Origin: an uncultured Kiritimatiellota bacterium | Lineage (GTDB): Bacteria; Verrucomicrobiota; Kiritimatiellia; RFP12; UBA1067 | DNA length: 29,930 bases | NCBI GenBank assembly: GCA_934635225.1 | Contig: CAKTYZ010000025.1 | Location: 1 to 29,930, forward strand | Reading direction: 5' to 3' | Shown here: positions 7,571 to 15,634 of the stretch, one piece after another | How positions within the stretch are numbered: position 1 is the stretch's first letter | Layout of the letters: each line of letters begins with the position of its first letter | The notes under the pieces: generated by a model | The model's input: the letters and a program-made list of their open reading frames with translations, nothing else | Told to the model about the DNA's origin: nothing | The model's database searches: none | Translations under genes and position numbers: made by a program

Positions 7571-9772
7571 TCAAACGCCCCAGATTCGCCGTTGCTCACG
7601 GGCTTGGGCACACAGCATCGAAAAGCCGTTCTCCACGCGGCAACCCGCTTGAGCCGCGCGCGCCATGAACGGGGTCACTTCAGGCACATACCCAAGATCA
7701 TAAACGAGTTCTCTCCCCGTAAAGGCATAATCCGGAATCGGATCAACAGGCGTCGCATTGACGAGCAAATCATATTCGGCATGCGGGGTCTTTCGATGAA
7801 AGACATCAAACTTCACATCAAGCGACCGAAGCGCGACCTTCACGGCTTGTGCCGCGCCGCCATCCCCAAGAACGGCCACGGTCTTTCCTCTCATATCGCC
7901 CGCAAACGCGGACAAAGCTTCCAGAAAGCCTACGACATCCGTGTTGTAACCGACATATTTCCCGTTCTCCAACGAAACCGTATTTACAGCACCGACTTTC
8001 TTGGCAAACGAGTCTATGCGATCCAGCAACGGCATGATCGTCTGCTTATGCGGAATCGTGACGGCCAGCCCCCGCATCCCCATCGCCTTCATAAAGGAGA
8101 AGGCTTCCCTCGCCGTCTTCGACGGGAACGGAACCATCACCGCGTCCTCATCCTCCGCCGCAAAGGCGGCATTGTGGAGTTCGGGCGAACGCGTCTTTCT
8201 GAGCGGCCAGCCCGTGACGCCAAAAAGCGTCGCCTCACGCGTAATGGAGCGAAAACGATAGGTCCGCACCAGCTCCTCTGGAGAGATGTGTCCGAGGGAT
8301 TCAAGCCCACCGACCGAACAGTAAGTCCACAAAGAATGCGTTCGCCCTGCCAAGACACGCGTCGCCAATCCCTGCGCACCCATCGCAAGCGTGACATGCG
8401 GGACCTCCGTCAGGTTTTTCGTCTCGCGGAAGATCCGCGAGACATCCGCCATCGACTTCGGCTGACACGCAATCTTTGCAATCGCCCCCTTCTCCCCCGA
8501 CAGTTCACGACATTTCCTGTCAATATTCTTCACGGGTCCATTGAAGTCATGGAAGGGGTTGATGAGCCTTCCGTCCGAAAGAACCATGTGATCGATATCT
8601 GTCGTGAAGACAATCGGCACACCATCCGGCAGATGCTTCGCAAAATCCTTCGCACGCGCACGTTCAGACGGCTTCAGCAGGTCAATGCGCAACTCAACCA
8701 TGTCAGTGAAATAGCGCTGCGACTCATACTGCTTCAGATTTTCGTCAATCGTTTCGCCCGTGAGCGTCAGGCAGATGCGCGGATGCGCCGCCTCATCTGC
8801 CAAAACGACGTCAGCCAACACGAGTGCCGAGACCGCCTCGACAACCGGAACGGATCGGCGGACAATGCACGGGTCATGACGCCCCTTCATCGTCAACACC
8901 GCCGGCTTCATCGTCGCAAGGTCAACAGACCGCTGAGCCTTGTAGATTGTCGGCGTCGGACGAAACGCAACCTCAAACGTGACGGGCATGCCGCTTGTCC
9001 GCCCACCAAGGATTCCGCCCTGCCGATTCGTTTTTGTCCGCACGCCGCTCTTCCCAACGACAAACGCATCGTTGAACTCGCTTCCCATGAGATCCGGCGC
9101 ATGAAGTCCCTCGCCAAAGCTGACAGCCTTTGCGCCCGGAATGGAAAAAAGGGCCGCAGACAACGACGATTCAAGCCCCTCCTCAAGAGCGCCGCCAAGC
9201 CCCGCAGGAAGTCCGGCCACCGTGCAGCCAATCCAGCCACCGACCGAATCGCCTGCATCGCGCGCCAACTCTATCGCTCGCACCTGCTGAGTCGCCGTCA
9301 TCTCGCCGTGAATCGATTTGACGAAAGCCTTGATCGAGACACCTCGCGTCGCAAGCAACTGTTTGCAAAGCCAACCGGCTGCGCAAAGGGCTGCCGTCAG
9401 ACGCCCCGAGTTCTTTCCGCCACCCGTGGGAATCACGCCGGTCTCAACCCATTGGCCAAAATCGGCATGGCCGGGACGAGGCACGGTACGTCCGCACCCA
9501 TAATCCGCCGGACGCACATTTGTGTTGGGAATCTCACCGCGAATAATCCCGCCCGTGGTGACGCCTTGCGAGACGCCAGCCGTGAAGCAGACCGCGTCCT
9601 TCTCGTGTCGCTGCGTCGAGAGATTGTCGCGACCAGGCGCACGCCGTTCCATAAATGCGGCAAGGGCCTTTTCGTCAAGCCTGAAGCCTTTCGGAAATCC
9701 CTCCAGAGAAAAGCGAATCGCTCGCGCATGCGAAGCGCCGCGCACTTTAAACTTCAGGCATTTTCCAAGCAT
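7571..9772 (-). CDS. aroCDE: Trifunctional chorismate synthase / 3-dehydroquinate dehydratase / shikimate dehydrogenase
   Basis: One 733-residue frame carries three shikimate-pathway enzymes. Residues 1-330 are chorismate synthase: GASHAR (His15), RPGHADFG (His102), GGILGGRTSGMP and MKGRHDPCIVRRSVPVVEA. Residues 331-507 are type I dehydroquinate dehydratase: VELRIDLL (Glu360), FHDFNG (His408), and IAKIAC with the Schiff-base Lys433. Residues 512-733 are shikimate dehydrogenase: RSPELHNAAF, VTIPHK (catalytic Lys576), GYNTD (Asp612) and the nucleotide-binding GDGGAAQAV. The steps catalysed are the third, fourth and last of the pathway. AroD-AroE fusions are known in plants and Chlamydia; AroC joined in front of them is not one I recognise. 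Several otherwise conserved positions differ (GESHG is GASHA; the shikimate-binding HSxSP is KTRSP). The start has AAGGG six bases upstream. It follows ruvA by 20 bases. Confidence 0.9.
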   Translation of the reverse strand: MLGKCLKFKVRGASHARAIRFSLEGFPKGFRLDEKALAAFMERRAPGRDNLSTQRHEKDAVCFTAGVSQGVTTGGIIRGEIPNTNVRPADYGCGRTVPRPGHADFGQWVETGVIPTGGGKNSGRLTAALCAAGWLCKQLLATRGVSIKAFVKSIHGEMTATQQVRAIELARDAGDSVGGWIGCTVAGLPAGLGGALEEGLESSLSAALFSIPGAKAVSFGEGLHAPDLMGSEFNDAFVVGKSGVRTKTNRQGGILGGRTSGMPVTFEVAFRPTPTIYKAQRSVDLATMKPAVLTMKGRHDPCIVRRSVPVVEAVSALVLADVVLADEAAHPRICLTLTGETIDENLKQYESQRYFTDMVELRIDLLKPSERARAKDFAKHLPDGVPIVFTTDIDHMVLSDGRLINPFHDFNGPVKNIDRKCRELSGEKGAIAKIACQPKSMADVSRIFRETKNLTEVPHVTLAMGAQGLATRVLAGRTHSLWTYCSVGGLESLGHISPEELVRTYRFRSITREATLFGVTGWPLRKTRSPELHNAAFAAEDEDAVMVPFPSKTAREAFSFMKAMGMRGLAVTIPHKQTIMPLLDRIDSFAKKVGAVNTVSLENGKYVGYNTDVVGFLEALSAFAGDMRGKTVAVLGDGGAAQAVKVALRSLDVKFDVFHRKTPHAEYDLLVNATPVDPIPDYAFTGRELVYDLGYVPEVTPFMARAAQAGCRVENGFSMLCAQAREQRRIWGV

Positions 9773-9792
9773 CTCTCAACCCTTCCCATTCG

Positions 9793-10383
9793 CTAACGGC
9801 TTGCCAGGGCAAGCTTGATGACCCGCTCGACCGAATCGACATCCGGTTCCTGCGCCAAGATGGCCGTCACCATCTTCGCGCTCGTCTCGTCATTGAATCC
9901 AAGCGCACGAAGCGCGGCAACGGCATCCGCCGCAATCGGCAATGCGACCGTACCGCCACCGCCGCGTGCGGCAAACGCCAACGCGTCAACCTTGTCCTTC
10001 AGCTCAACGCAGATCTTTTCCGCCGTCTTCTTGCCGATGCCCTTCACCGCCGCAAGACGCTTGGCATCCCCTGAGGAAATGGCCAACGCCAACTCACCAA
10101 CCGAAGCCCCCGAAAGAATCGCCAGGGCAATTTTCGGCCCCACGCCCGAGACGCCCGTCAACTTCACGAAAAGCTCACGCTCGTCCGTCGTCGAAAAGCC
10201 AAAAAGCATCTCGTCGTCCTCGCGCACGCAGTGAACCGCAAGCAGTTTCGTCTCACTGCCCTCGTGCGGGAGTCTCTCGTAGGTCGAAATTGGGATCAGC
10301 AACTCATAGCCGACGCCTGCCGCCTCGACAATAGCCCGCGTCGGACTCTTTTCAACCAGCACACCTCGGACATACGCGATCAC
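9793..10383 (-). CDS. ruvA: Holliday junction branch-migration protein RuvA
   Basis: RuvA binds four-way DNA junctions and loads the RuvB motor during recombination repair. The product is about 196 residues, normal for the family. The N-terminal OB fold begins IAYVRGVL. Two helix-hairpin-helix motifs follow: LTGVSGVGPKIALAIL and AAVKGIGKKTAEKICVEL. A flexible Gly/Ala linker leads to the C-terminal RuvB-binding domain (AADAVAALRALGFND). The frame extends to a TTG at 10395, but the GTG at 10383 gives the canonical (M)IAYxRG start, so I use it. Neither start has a well-placed ribosome binding site. ruvB and ruvC are not in the window. It lies 17 bases after the RhaT-type gene. Confidence 0.93.
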   Translation of the reverse strand: MIAYVRGVLVEKSPTRAIVEAAGVGYELLIPISTYERLPHEGSETKLLAVHCVREDDEMLFGFSTTDERELFVKLTGVSGVGPKIALAILSGASVGELALAISSGDAKRLAAVKGIGKKTAEKICVELKDKVDALAFAARGGGGTVALPIAADAVAALRALGFNDETSAKMVTAILAQEPDVDSVERVIKLALASR

Positions 10384-10400
10384 GCCTGACTTCAATCCTT

Positions 10401-11465
10401 TTACTTAGAACCGATTGACATGACGGTGAAGGAAATGACGAGGACCATCGTGCCCAACGCAAGCATCGTCTTCGTCCTCAGACTCGTTCCATTCCATTCT
10501 CCGGTCACAACTCCTACGATTGTCGAGAAGAAGATCGTCGAGGCCATCATCACGGCAAACGAAATGTACTTAAGGTCGCCCATCAGAGGTTCTCCGGCCT
10601 TCGTGCAAACGAACTGCAGCACCCAAATCACGCCAATCGCAGCACACAGCAAAACATTGCGCACCGACGGACGCGTATAGTCACGAAACGTCCGATGCAC
10701 GTAGTTCTGCTGGAGACACCACGCCGCCGAAACGACGAATCCACCCAAAAGAACGACGAGCATGACAGGCATCCCCTGCCACGGAAAGGGAGCGCCTTCA
10801 GCGACAACGCCCGCCTTGACAGCCGCCGCATAAGCCGCCGCCTCAATCCCGCCACCCGACTGCAGCCCGAGATTCATGCAAGCCGAACAGACGCCTGAGA
10901 CAAGCGCGACAACAATGCCCTTCTTGAAATTGAACTCAGCGACAGCTTTTCTCTTCTCCGCCTCAGGCAGCTCGTTCTCCTTGCACTTTCCGGCAAAACC
11001 GACGAAGCCGATGCCCGCCAACGAGCCAAGGACGCCCAGCAACACGATGACTTTCCCCGTGACGAGCGCGCCCGAAGCGTCAAAGAGAAGCGACGCGGAC
11101 TGTCCATTCATGACCGGCGGCAAAATCGTCCCGGTTGCGGCACAGAGTCCACAACCGATCGCCAAGCCGAGTCCGATGCCAAGATACCGCACCATGAGTC
11201 CCCAGGTCAACCCGCCAATGCCCCAAAGCGCACCGAAAAGGACGCATTTGGACAGCACCGAAGGCGACGCTGATCCGATGACAGCCCAAACATCCGGCAC
11301 CAACAGGCAGCAAATCAACGCCGGACTGAGAATAAGCCCGACAAAGACATAGACGAGCCACCACGACTCATATGCCCAGCCCTTGATTCCACGTGCCGGA
11401 AGAAGAAACGTCGCACCGGCGAGACCGCCAAGCGCAAAGATGAGCATACCGAGGATTGATGACAT
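10401..11465 (-). CDS. rhaT: RhaT-type L-rhamnose/proton symporter family protein
   Basis: The 354-residue inner-membrane protein has about ten hydrophobic segments and matches RhaT in length. The N-terminus has the small-residue helix GMLIFALGGLAGATFLLPARGIKGW, written here only as a landmark for about residues 6-30, followed by YESWWLVY. Later landmarks are GVCSACMNLGLQSGG (about 197-211), WCLQQNY and IFFSTIVGVVTGEW. E. coli RhaT imports L-rhamnose with protons. The substrate here is an inference from family resemblance, supported by the exported GH78 rhamnosidase elsewhere in the window. No rhamnose isomerase, kinase or aldolase genes are adjacent. It lies 45 bases after valS, before ruvA, and has no clear ribosome binding site. 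Confidence 0.75.
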   Translation of the reverse strand: MSSILGMLIFALGGLAGATFLLPARGIKGWAYESWWLVYVFVGLILSPALICCLLVPDVWAVIGSASPSVLSKCVLFGALWGIGGLTWGLMVRYLGIGLGLAIGCGLCAATGTILPPVMNGQSASLLFDASGALVTGKVIVLLGVLGSLAGIGFVGFAGKCKENELPEAEKRKAVAEFNFKKGIVVALVSGVCSACMNLGLQSGGGIEAAAYAAAVKAGVVAEGAPFPWQGMPVMLVVLLGGFVVSAAWCLQQNYVHRTFRDYTRPSVRNVLLCAAIGVIWVLQFVCTKAGEPLMGDLKYISFAVMMASTIFFSTIVGVVTGEWNGTSLRTKTMLALGTMVLVISFTVMSIGSK

Positions 11466-11510
11466 GTCTTTAAGCGAATTACCGGATGATGAGTGACTGC
11501 CGACCCGACC

Positions 11511-14183
11511 TTACGCAAACAACTTCGCCAGTTTCTCTAACTGCGCGACTTTGTCCCTGTTTTCCTGAAGCTTGCGCCGCGCTTCTGCGACAACAGCCTC
11601 TGGGGCATGTGAGACGAAATTCTCATTCGCGAGTTTCGCCTCGCTCGCCTTGATGAACCCCGTGAGTTTCGCGCATTCAGCTGCGATACGTTTCGCCTCT
11701 GCGGCCTTGTCGACGAGCCCTTCAAGGGAAAGGTAGACCGTTCCGAATCTGGTGAGTCTTGACGGCATCGCAAGATCGCTTCCCGCCGGAACGAACTCGA
11801 CGGAATCGGCGCGCATCGCCTTCTTAAGGGACTCTGCCTCAGTCTTCGCAACGGCATCGTCCGTCGCAACCGTCACCTTCACGAACGCCGCAGGCGTCAC
11901 CTTGTACTCGGCCCGAAGGGCGCGTAAGGCGGTAATCGCCTCTCGCTTCGCATTCACGAACTCGTAGTTTTCCCGCGTCGCGCCCCATTGCGCAAGGGAT
12001 TCCGCCGCAAAGCCTTTCGGAAACGCCGCAAGCATAATCGTCTCACCGTCCTTCAGATAGCCAAGCTGATGCGCGACCTCCTCCGTCACGAACGGCATAT
12101 ACGGATGCAGAAGCCGGAGAGCCTTATAGAAGACATCCTTCAGAATCGCCAGAGACACGGCCTTGTTCGGCGAGTCCTTCACGGACTCGACATAACCGCC
12201 GCAGAGCTGATCCCAGAAGAAGTCGTAGATCGCAAGTGCGCCGTCCTGAACACGATACTGCGAGAGAATCGCATTGACCTTCTTGCAGGCGAGATCACAC
12301 GCGAAAAGAACGTGACGGTCATCTGTTGAAAGGTCTGACTCCTTAAGTGAAGCGAGCGGCGGAAGCTCTCCCTCTTCAGAGGCCTTCATCTCAAGGAACT
12401 TTGCCGCATTCCAGATCTTCGTCGTGAAGTTGCGGCCAATCTCAAACTTCTCCTTGTTCACCTTCGTGTCGCACTCAAGCGAGGTAATGAGCGCGATTGA
12501 GAAGCGAAGCGCATCGGCCGAGTATTGGTCAATGAGTTCCAGCGGATCCAGCGAATTGCCCTTCGACTTCGACATCTTCGAGCCGTCCGCCGCGCGAACG
12601 ATGCCATGGATGACGATGTTCTTGAACGGCGGCTTCTTCATAAAGTGAATGCCCGCCATCATCATGCGCGCGACCCAGAAGAAGATGATGTCCTGAGCCG
12701 TGACGAGGTCAGTCGTCGGATAGTAGTAGTCCAGATCCTTCGTCTGGTCTGGCCAGCCCAAGGTCTCGAACGGCCAAAGCCATGAACTGAACCATGTGTC
12801 CAAGACGTCATCGTCCTGCTTCAAGTCCGCGAGCGTCAGGCTGGCATTCCCCGTCTTCGCCTTCGCGGCGGCAAGCGCGGCCTCCGCTGTCTCTTCAACA
12901 AAGACATCTTCGCCCAGGTAATAGGCCGGAATCCGATGCCCCCACCAAAGCTGACGCGAAATGCACCAATCCTGAATGTTTTCCATCCAATTATAGTAAA
13001 TCTTCGACCAACGGTCCGGAACGAACTTGACCTCGCCCGACTTCACGGCGGCAATCGCAGGTTCCGCAAGAGGCTTCATCCTCACGAACCATTGCTTCGA
13101 GAGGCGACTCTCGACGGTCTCATGGCAACGGTAGCAATGTCCGACCTGATTGTCGATGTCCTCGATATGATCAAGAAATCCACCAGACTCCAAGTCCTCG
13201 ACAATCGCCTTGCGGCATTCCCAACGATCAAGTCCCTCATACTTGCCGGCCAACGCGTTCATGTGGGCATCGTCAGTCATGATGTTGATCTCGTCGAGAC
13301 TGTGACGCTTGCCGACAAGGAAGTCGTTCGGATCGTGCGCCGGCGTGATCTTCACGATGCCCGTGCCAAACGCACGATCAACGTAGTCGTCCGAAACGAC
13401 GGGAATCTCACGCCCGGACAACGGCAGTACCACATTCTTGCCGACGAGATGCGCATAGCGTTCGTCCTTCGGATTGACTGCCACGGCCGTATCGCCGGGG
13501 AGTGTTTCCGGGCGCGTCGTCGCGACCATCACGTAATCCTTGTACGGCTCGCCCGCCACACCTTTCGCCGAGCCGACGACAGGATACCTGATGTACCAGA
13601 AGTGTCCGTGATTCGGCTCGTGCTCAACCTCATCGTTCGCAAGAGCCGTCCCACAACGCGGACACCAGTTGACGATGTAATTGCCCTTGTAAATAAGGCC
13701 CTCATCAAAAAGCCGCTTGAAGACTCGCAAGACGGCCCGGTTGCAGCCCTCGTCAAATGTGAAGCGTTCGCGCTGCCAGTCCGTCGAGTTCCCAAGCATC
13801 CGCTGCTGGTGCACGATCGTGCCGCCATACTGCTTCTTCCACGCCCAAACGCGCTCCAAGAACTTCTCACGCCCAAGATCCTGACGGCGCCTGCCCTCTT
13901 TCTTCAATGCCTTTTCAACGACATTCTGCGTCGCAATGCCGGCATGGTCCGTACCAGGAAGCCAAAGCGTATTGTAGCCTGACATCCGACGCCAGCGCAC
14001 GAGAATGTCCTGGATCGTCTGATTGAGCGCATGGCCCATGTGAAGGATGCCTGTTACGTTTGGCGGCGGGATCACGACCGAATAAGGCTTCCGTCCGTCC
14101 GGTTCCTGATGAAAGCATCCGTTCTCTTCCCAGAACTTATACCATTTGGCCTCTGCGGCCTTTGCATCATACTGCTTGTCCAT
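11511..14183 (-). CDS. valS: Valyl-tRNA synthetase
   Basis: The enzyme charges tRNA-Val. The product is 890 residues from the ATG at 14183, typical for ValS. The class I signatures are HMGH (residues 48-51, within PPNVTGILHMGHALN) and KMSKS (536-540). WCPRCGTAL (about 173-181) and the CP1 editing domain stretch ATTRPETLPGDTAVAV (about 221-236) agree. The C-terminal 65 residues form the Ala/Lys/Glu-rich coiled-coil arm characteristic of ValS. The frame is open to 14255, but that would overlap the lipoprotein gene; the domain begins at MDKQYD, so 14183 is preferred, although the nearest purine-rich motif (AAGGA) is rather far upstream. It is 34 bases downstream of the lipoprotein gene. Confidence 0.96.
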   Translation of the reverse strand: MDKQYDAKAAEAKWYKFWEENGCFHQEPDGRKPYSVVIPPPNVTGILHMGHALNQTIQDILVRWRRMSGYNTLWLPGTDHAGIATQNVVEKALKKEGRRRQDLGREKFLERVWAWKKQYGGTIVHQQRMLGNSTDWQRERFTFDEGCNRAVLRVFKRLFDEGLIYKGNYIVNWCPRCGTALANDEVEHEPNHGHFWYIRYPVVGSAKGVAGEPYKDYVMVATTRPETLPGDTAVAVNPKDERYAHLVGKNVVLPLSGREIPVVSDDYVDRAFGTGIVKITPAHDPNDFLVGKRHSLDEINIMTDDAHMNALAGKYEGLDRWECRKAIVEDLESGGFLDHIEDIDNQVGHCYRCHETVESRLSKQWFVRMKPLAEPAIAAVKSGEVKFVPDRWSKIYYNWMENIQDWCISRQLWWGHRIPAYYLGEDVFVEETAEAALAAAKAKTGNASLTLADLKQDDDVLDTWFSSWLWPFETLGWPDQTKDLDYYYPTTDLVTAQDIIFFWVARMMMAGIHFMKKPPFKNIVIHGIVRAADGSKMSKSKGNSLDPLELIDQYSADALRFSIALITSLECDTKVNKEKFEIGRNFTTKIWNAAKFLEMKASEEGELPPLASLKESDLSTDDRHVLFACDLACKKVNAILSQYRVQDGALAIYDFFWDQLCGGYVESVKDSPNKAVSLAILKDVFYKALRLLHPYMPFVTEEVAHQLGYLKDGETIMLAAFPKGFAAESLAQWGATRENYEFVNAKREAITALRALRAEYKVTPAAFVKVTVATDDAVAKTEAESLKKAMRADSVEFVPAGSDLAMPSRLTRFGTVYLSLEGLVDKAAEAKRIAAECAKLTGFIKASEAKLANENFVSHAPEAVVAEARRKLQENRDKVAQLEKLAKLFA

Positions 14184-14217
14184 TGTTTTCTGCCTGTCCT
14201 TGCTTCTCTTGGTTAAA

Positions 14218-14916
14218 TCACTTCTTCTCATTCCGCGCAAAATAAGACGCGACATCCGCGACGATGCGATCGGTCAAGGCCGAAAGGCACCAACTCTGCA
14301 TATAAGAGAGAGAGGTTTCCTGCGCATGAGAAATCGAAAAGAGCGGTATCAACCCAAAGACATTCGTCTCGTAACGCTGCACGTAATCATTATGGTAAAC
14401 AAGCCGGCCCGTCTTGTTGTCGCGAACGCGCAACTGTGCCGTCCAGCTCGCCGCGGCGTAATCACAGAAGAACGCCGTGCTAATCTCCCAGCCCAATTGC
14501 TTAAGCGCATCTGAATCCGTCACGATCGGACCCGTGAACGCGACATCAACCGTCCAGTCGGGAGTCGTTGCGCCCACAGAAAAGCCCGCACGTTCGAACT
14601 CGTCCTTCGCCCGACGAAGATATTGATCGGTCTGTCGGACCTGCGGCACATAGGCAACCGACGGAATCGTTTCATAGTAACCGGGGTAGTAATGTCGCCG
14701 TCCGCAATAGCCCGGCACATAAACGGTCCTGAACTCATGATAGGCAGCATATTCCGTCAAGGATGCCGAGAAACCATTGACAGCCAAAGTGATGTCTCTC
14801 CCTTCCGGAAGCGAAACAATCTGCGTCTTCGGATACTCGGACATGTTAAACGACCAACAACCCGCCAGCAGGAAGGAAAAAGAAAAGAACAGGAGAATGG
14901 AAAGAAGGCGCTTCAT
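14218..14916 (-). CDS. Lipoprotein of unknown function
   Basis: I do not recognise a characterised family. The 232-residue product begins with Lys-Arg, a very hydrophobic Leu/Phe helix and the lipobox LLAGC (Cys20), so it should be lipidated and membrane-anchored outside the cytoplasm. The mature part has a Tyr/Pro-rich loop (HYYPGYYETIPSVAYVPQ), a mixed alpha/beta body (DWTVDVAFTGPIV, WTAQLRVRDNKTGRLVY) and an SLSYMQSWCLSALTDRIVADV helix near the end. Overall it resembles DUF4136-like or other small lipoproteins with repeated strands, without a firm match. The frame is open to a TTG at 14922, but GGAG eight bases before the ATG at 14916 supports that start, two bases after the stop of the P-loop gene. 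The two are probably co-translated, followed by valS. Confidence 0.7.
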   Translation of the reverse strand: MKRLLSILLFFSFSFLLAGCWSFNMSEYPKTQIVSLPEGRDITLAVNGFSASLTEYAAYHEFRTVYVPGYCGRRHYYPGYYETIPSVAYVPQVRQTDQYLRRAKDEFERAGFSVGATTPDWTVDVAFTGPIVTDSDALKQLGWEISTAFFCDYAAASWTAQLRVRDNKTGRLVYHNDYVQRYETNVFGLIPLFSISHAQETSLSYMQSWCLSALTDRIVADVASYFARNEKK

Positions 14917-14918
14917 CT

Positions 14919-15599
14919 TCAAGTCTCCAACTGGTAGTAAAGTCTCTGGATTGTGAGAGGAAAGAGTCTCGCATCTCCAGCCGCAAACGGCGGATGCACG
15001 GCAAGCGCATCCTTCAGGTCAGCGCGACAACATGAGAAACAGACGGGAATCCCCATCAGACGAGAGACGGCATCCGCATAAGGGAGCGAATCAAGAATCG
15101 TCTGCACTGTCGTTGCTGGACCCAGATTCGTATTGTTCACGAGACCGGTAAACGGCAGCGAACAGGCTTCTTCGATCTCGTGAAGGACCTCAACCGTGTC
15201 CTCCGGCGTCTCAGTCAACGGACGCGACGCATTGATGACCGCAAGCATCGCGTAATTGTTCTCATCCCGAATGTCGTCCACATAGCGCCCCAACGCCAAG
15301 GCACCACGATCATCCCCCCCGACATCAATGACAACGCGCATCGAACGGTCGGCTATCAGCCCATAGGCCTCCTTTGGCATTGCCGGGAAATCAACGTTTG
15401 AATTCGCGTAGTCAGAGACGACCAGCCCTATGCCCTCCGCCGCAAGTGCCGCAGCCGAGTCCTTCGTACGAAAGTAGGGATTGACGATATCAAGGTCGGC
15501 AATGCAGCATGGCTTGATTGACCGCGCATAGTTCAACGCGATATTTGTCTTGCCACTGCCGTAGTGTCCGGCGAACAACGTTATCCTCTTCTCCCTCAT
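14919..15599 (-). CDS. P-loop ATPase of the MinD/ParA/CobQ (SIMIBI) type
   Basis: The 226-residue protein starts with a P-loop GHYGSGKTN (about residues 11-19) on a first beta strand ITLFA. It continues with CCIADLDIVNPYFRTKD, an Asp-bearing switch-I-like strand, VVIDVGGDDRGALALG (Walker B region) and LAVINASRP; GLVNNTNLG may be the guanine/adenine-contact loop. This places it in the SIMIBI class of nucleotide-binding proteins; the specific role is unknown. Two ATGs are in frame, at 15605 and 15599. An extended -10 box ends two bases before the first and eight before the second, so a transcript would begin at about 15599-15601. I therefore choose 15599 as a leaderless start. The gene is followed by the lipoprotein gene two bases after its stop. 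Confidence 0.7.
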   Translation of the reverse strand: MREKRITLFAGHYGSGKTNIALNYARSIKPCCIADLDIVNPYFRTKDSAAALAAEGIGLVVSDYANSNVDFPAMPKEAYGLIADRSMRVVIDVGGDDRGALALGRYVDDIRDENNYAMLAVINASRPLTETPEDTVEVLHEIEEACSLPFTGLVNNTNLGPATTVQTILDSLPYADAVSRLMGIPVCFSCCRADLKDALAVHPPFAAGDARLFPLTIQRLYYQLET

Positions 15600-15607
15600 C
15601 GCCATGT

Positions 15608-15616
15608 ATTATATCA
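15608..15616 (-). promoter_or_regulatory. Extended -10 element for the P-loop ATPase gene
   Basis: On the minus strand this reads TGATATAAT, a perfect TATAAT preceded by TGn. It sits in the 29-base gap after the GH36-FAD gene, with the short direct repeats TTGTGAT just upstream and no recognisable -35. The ATG at 15599 is 8 bases downstream, the same spacing as at the regulator (7) and the GH78 gene (8). It separates transcription of the P-loop gene, the lipoprotein gene and valS from the glycosidase gene. Confidence 0.6.
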
Positions 15617-15634
15617 CAATACAATCACAAAGGC

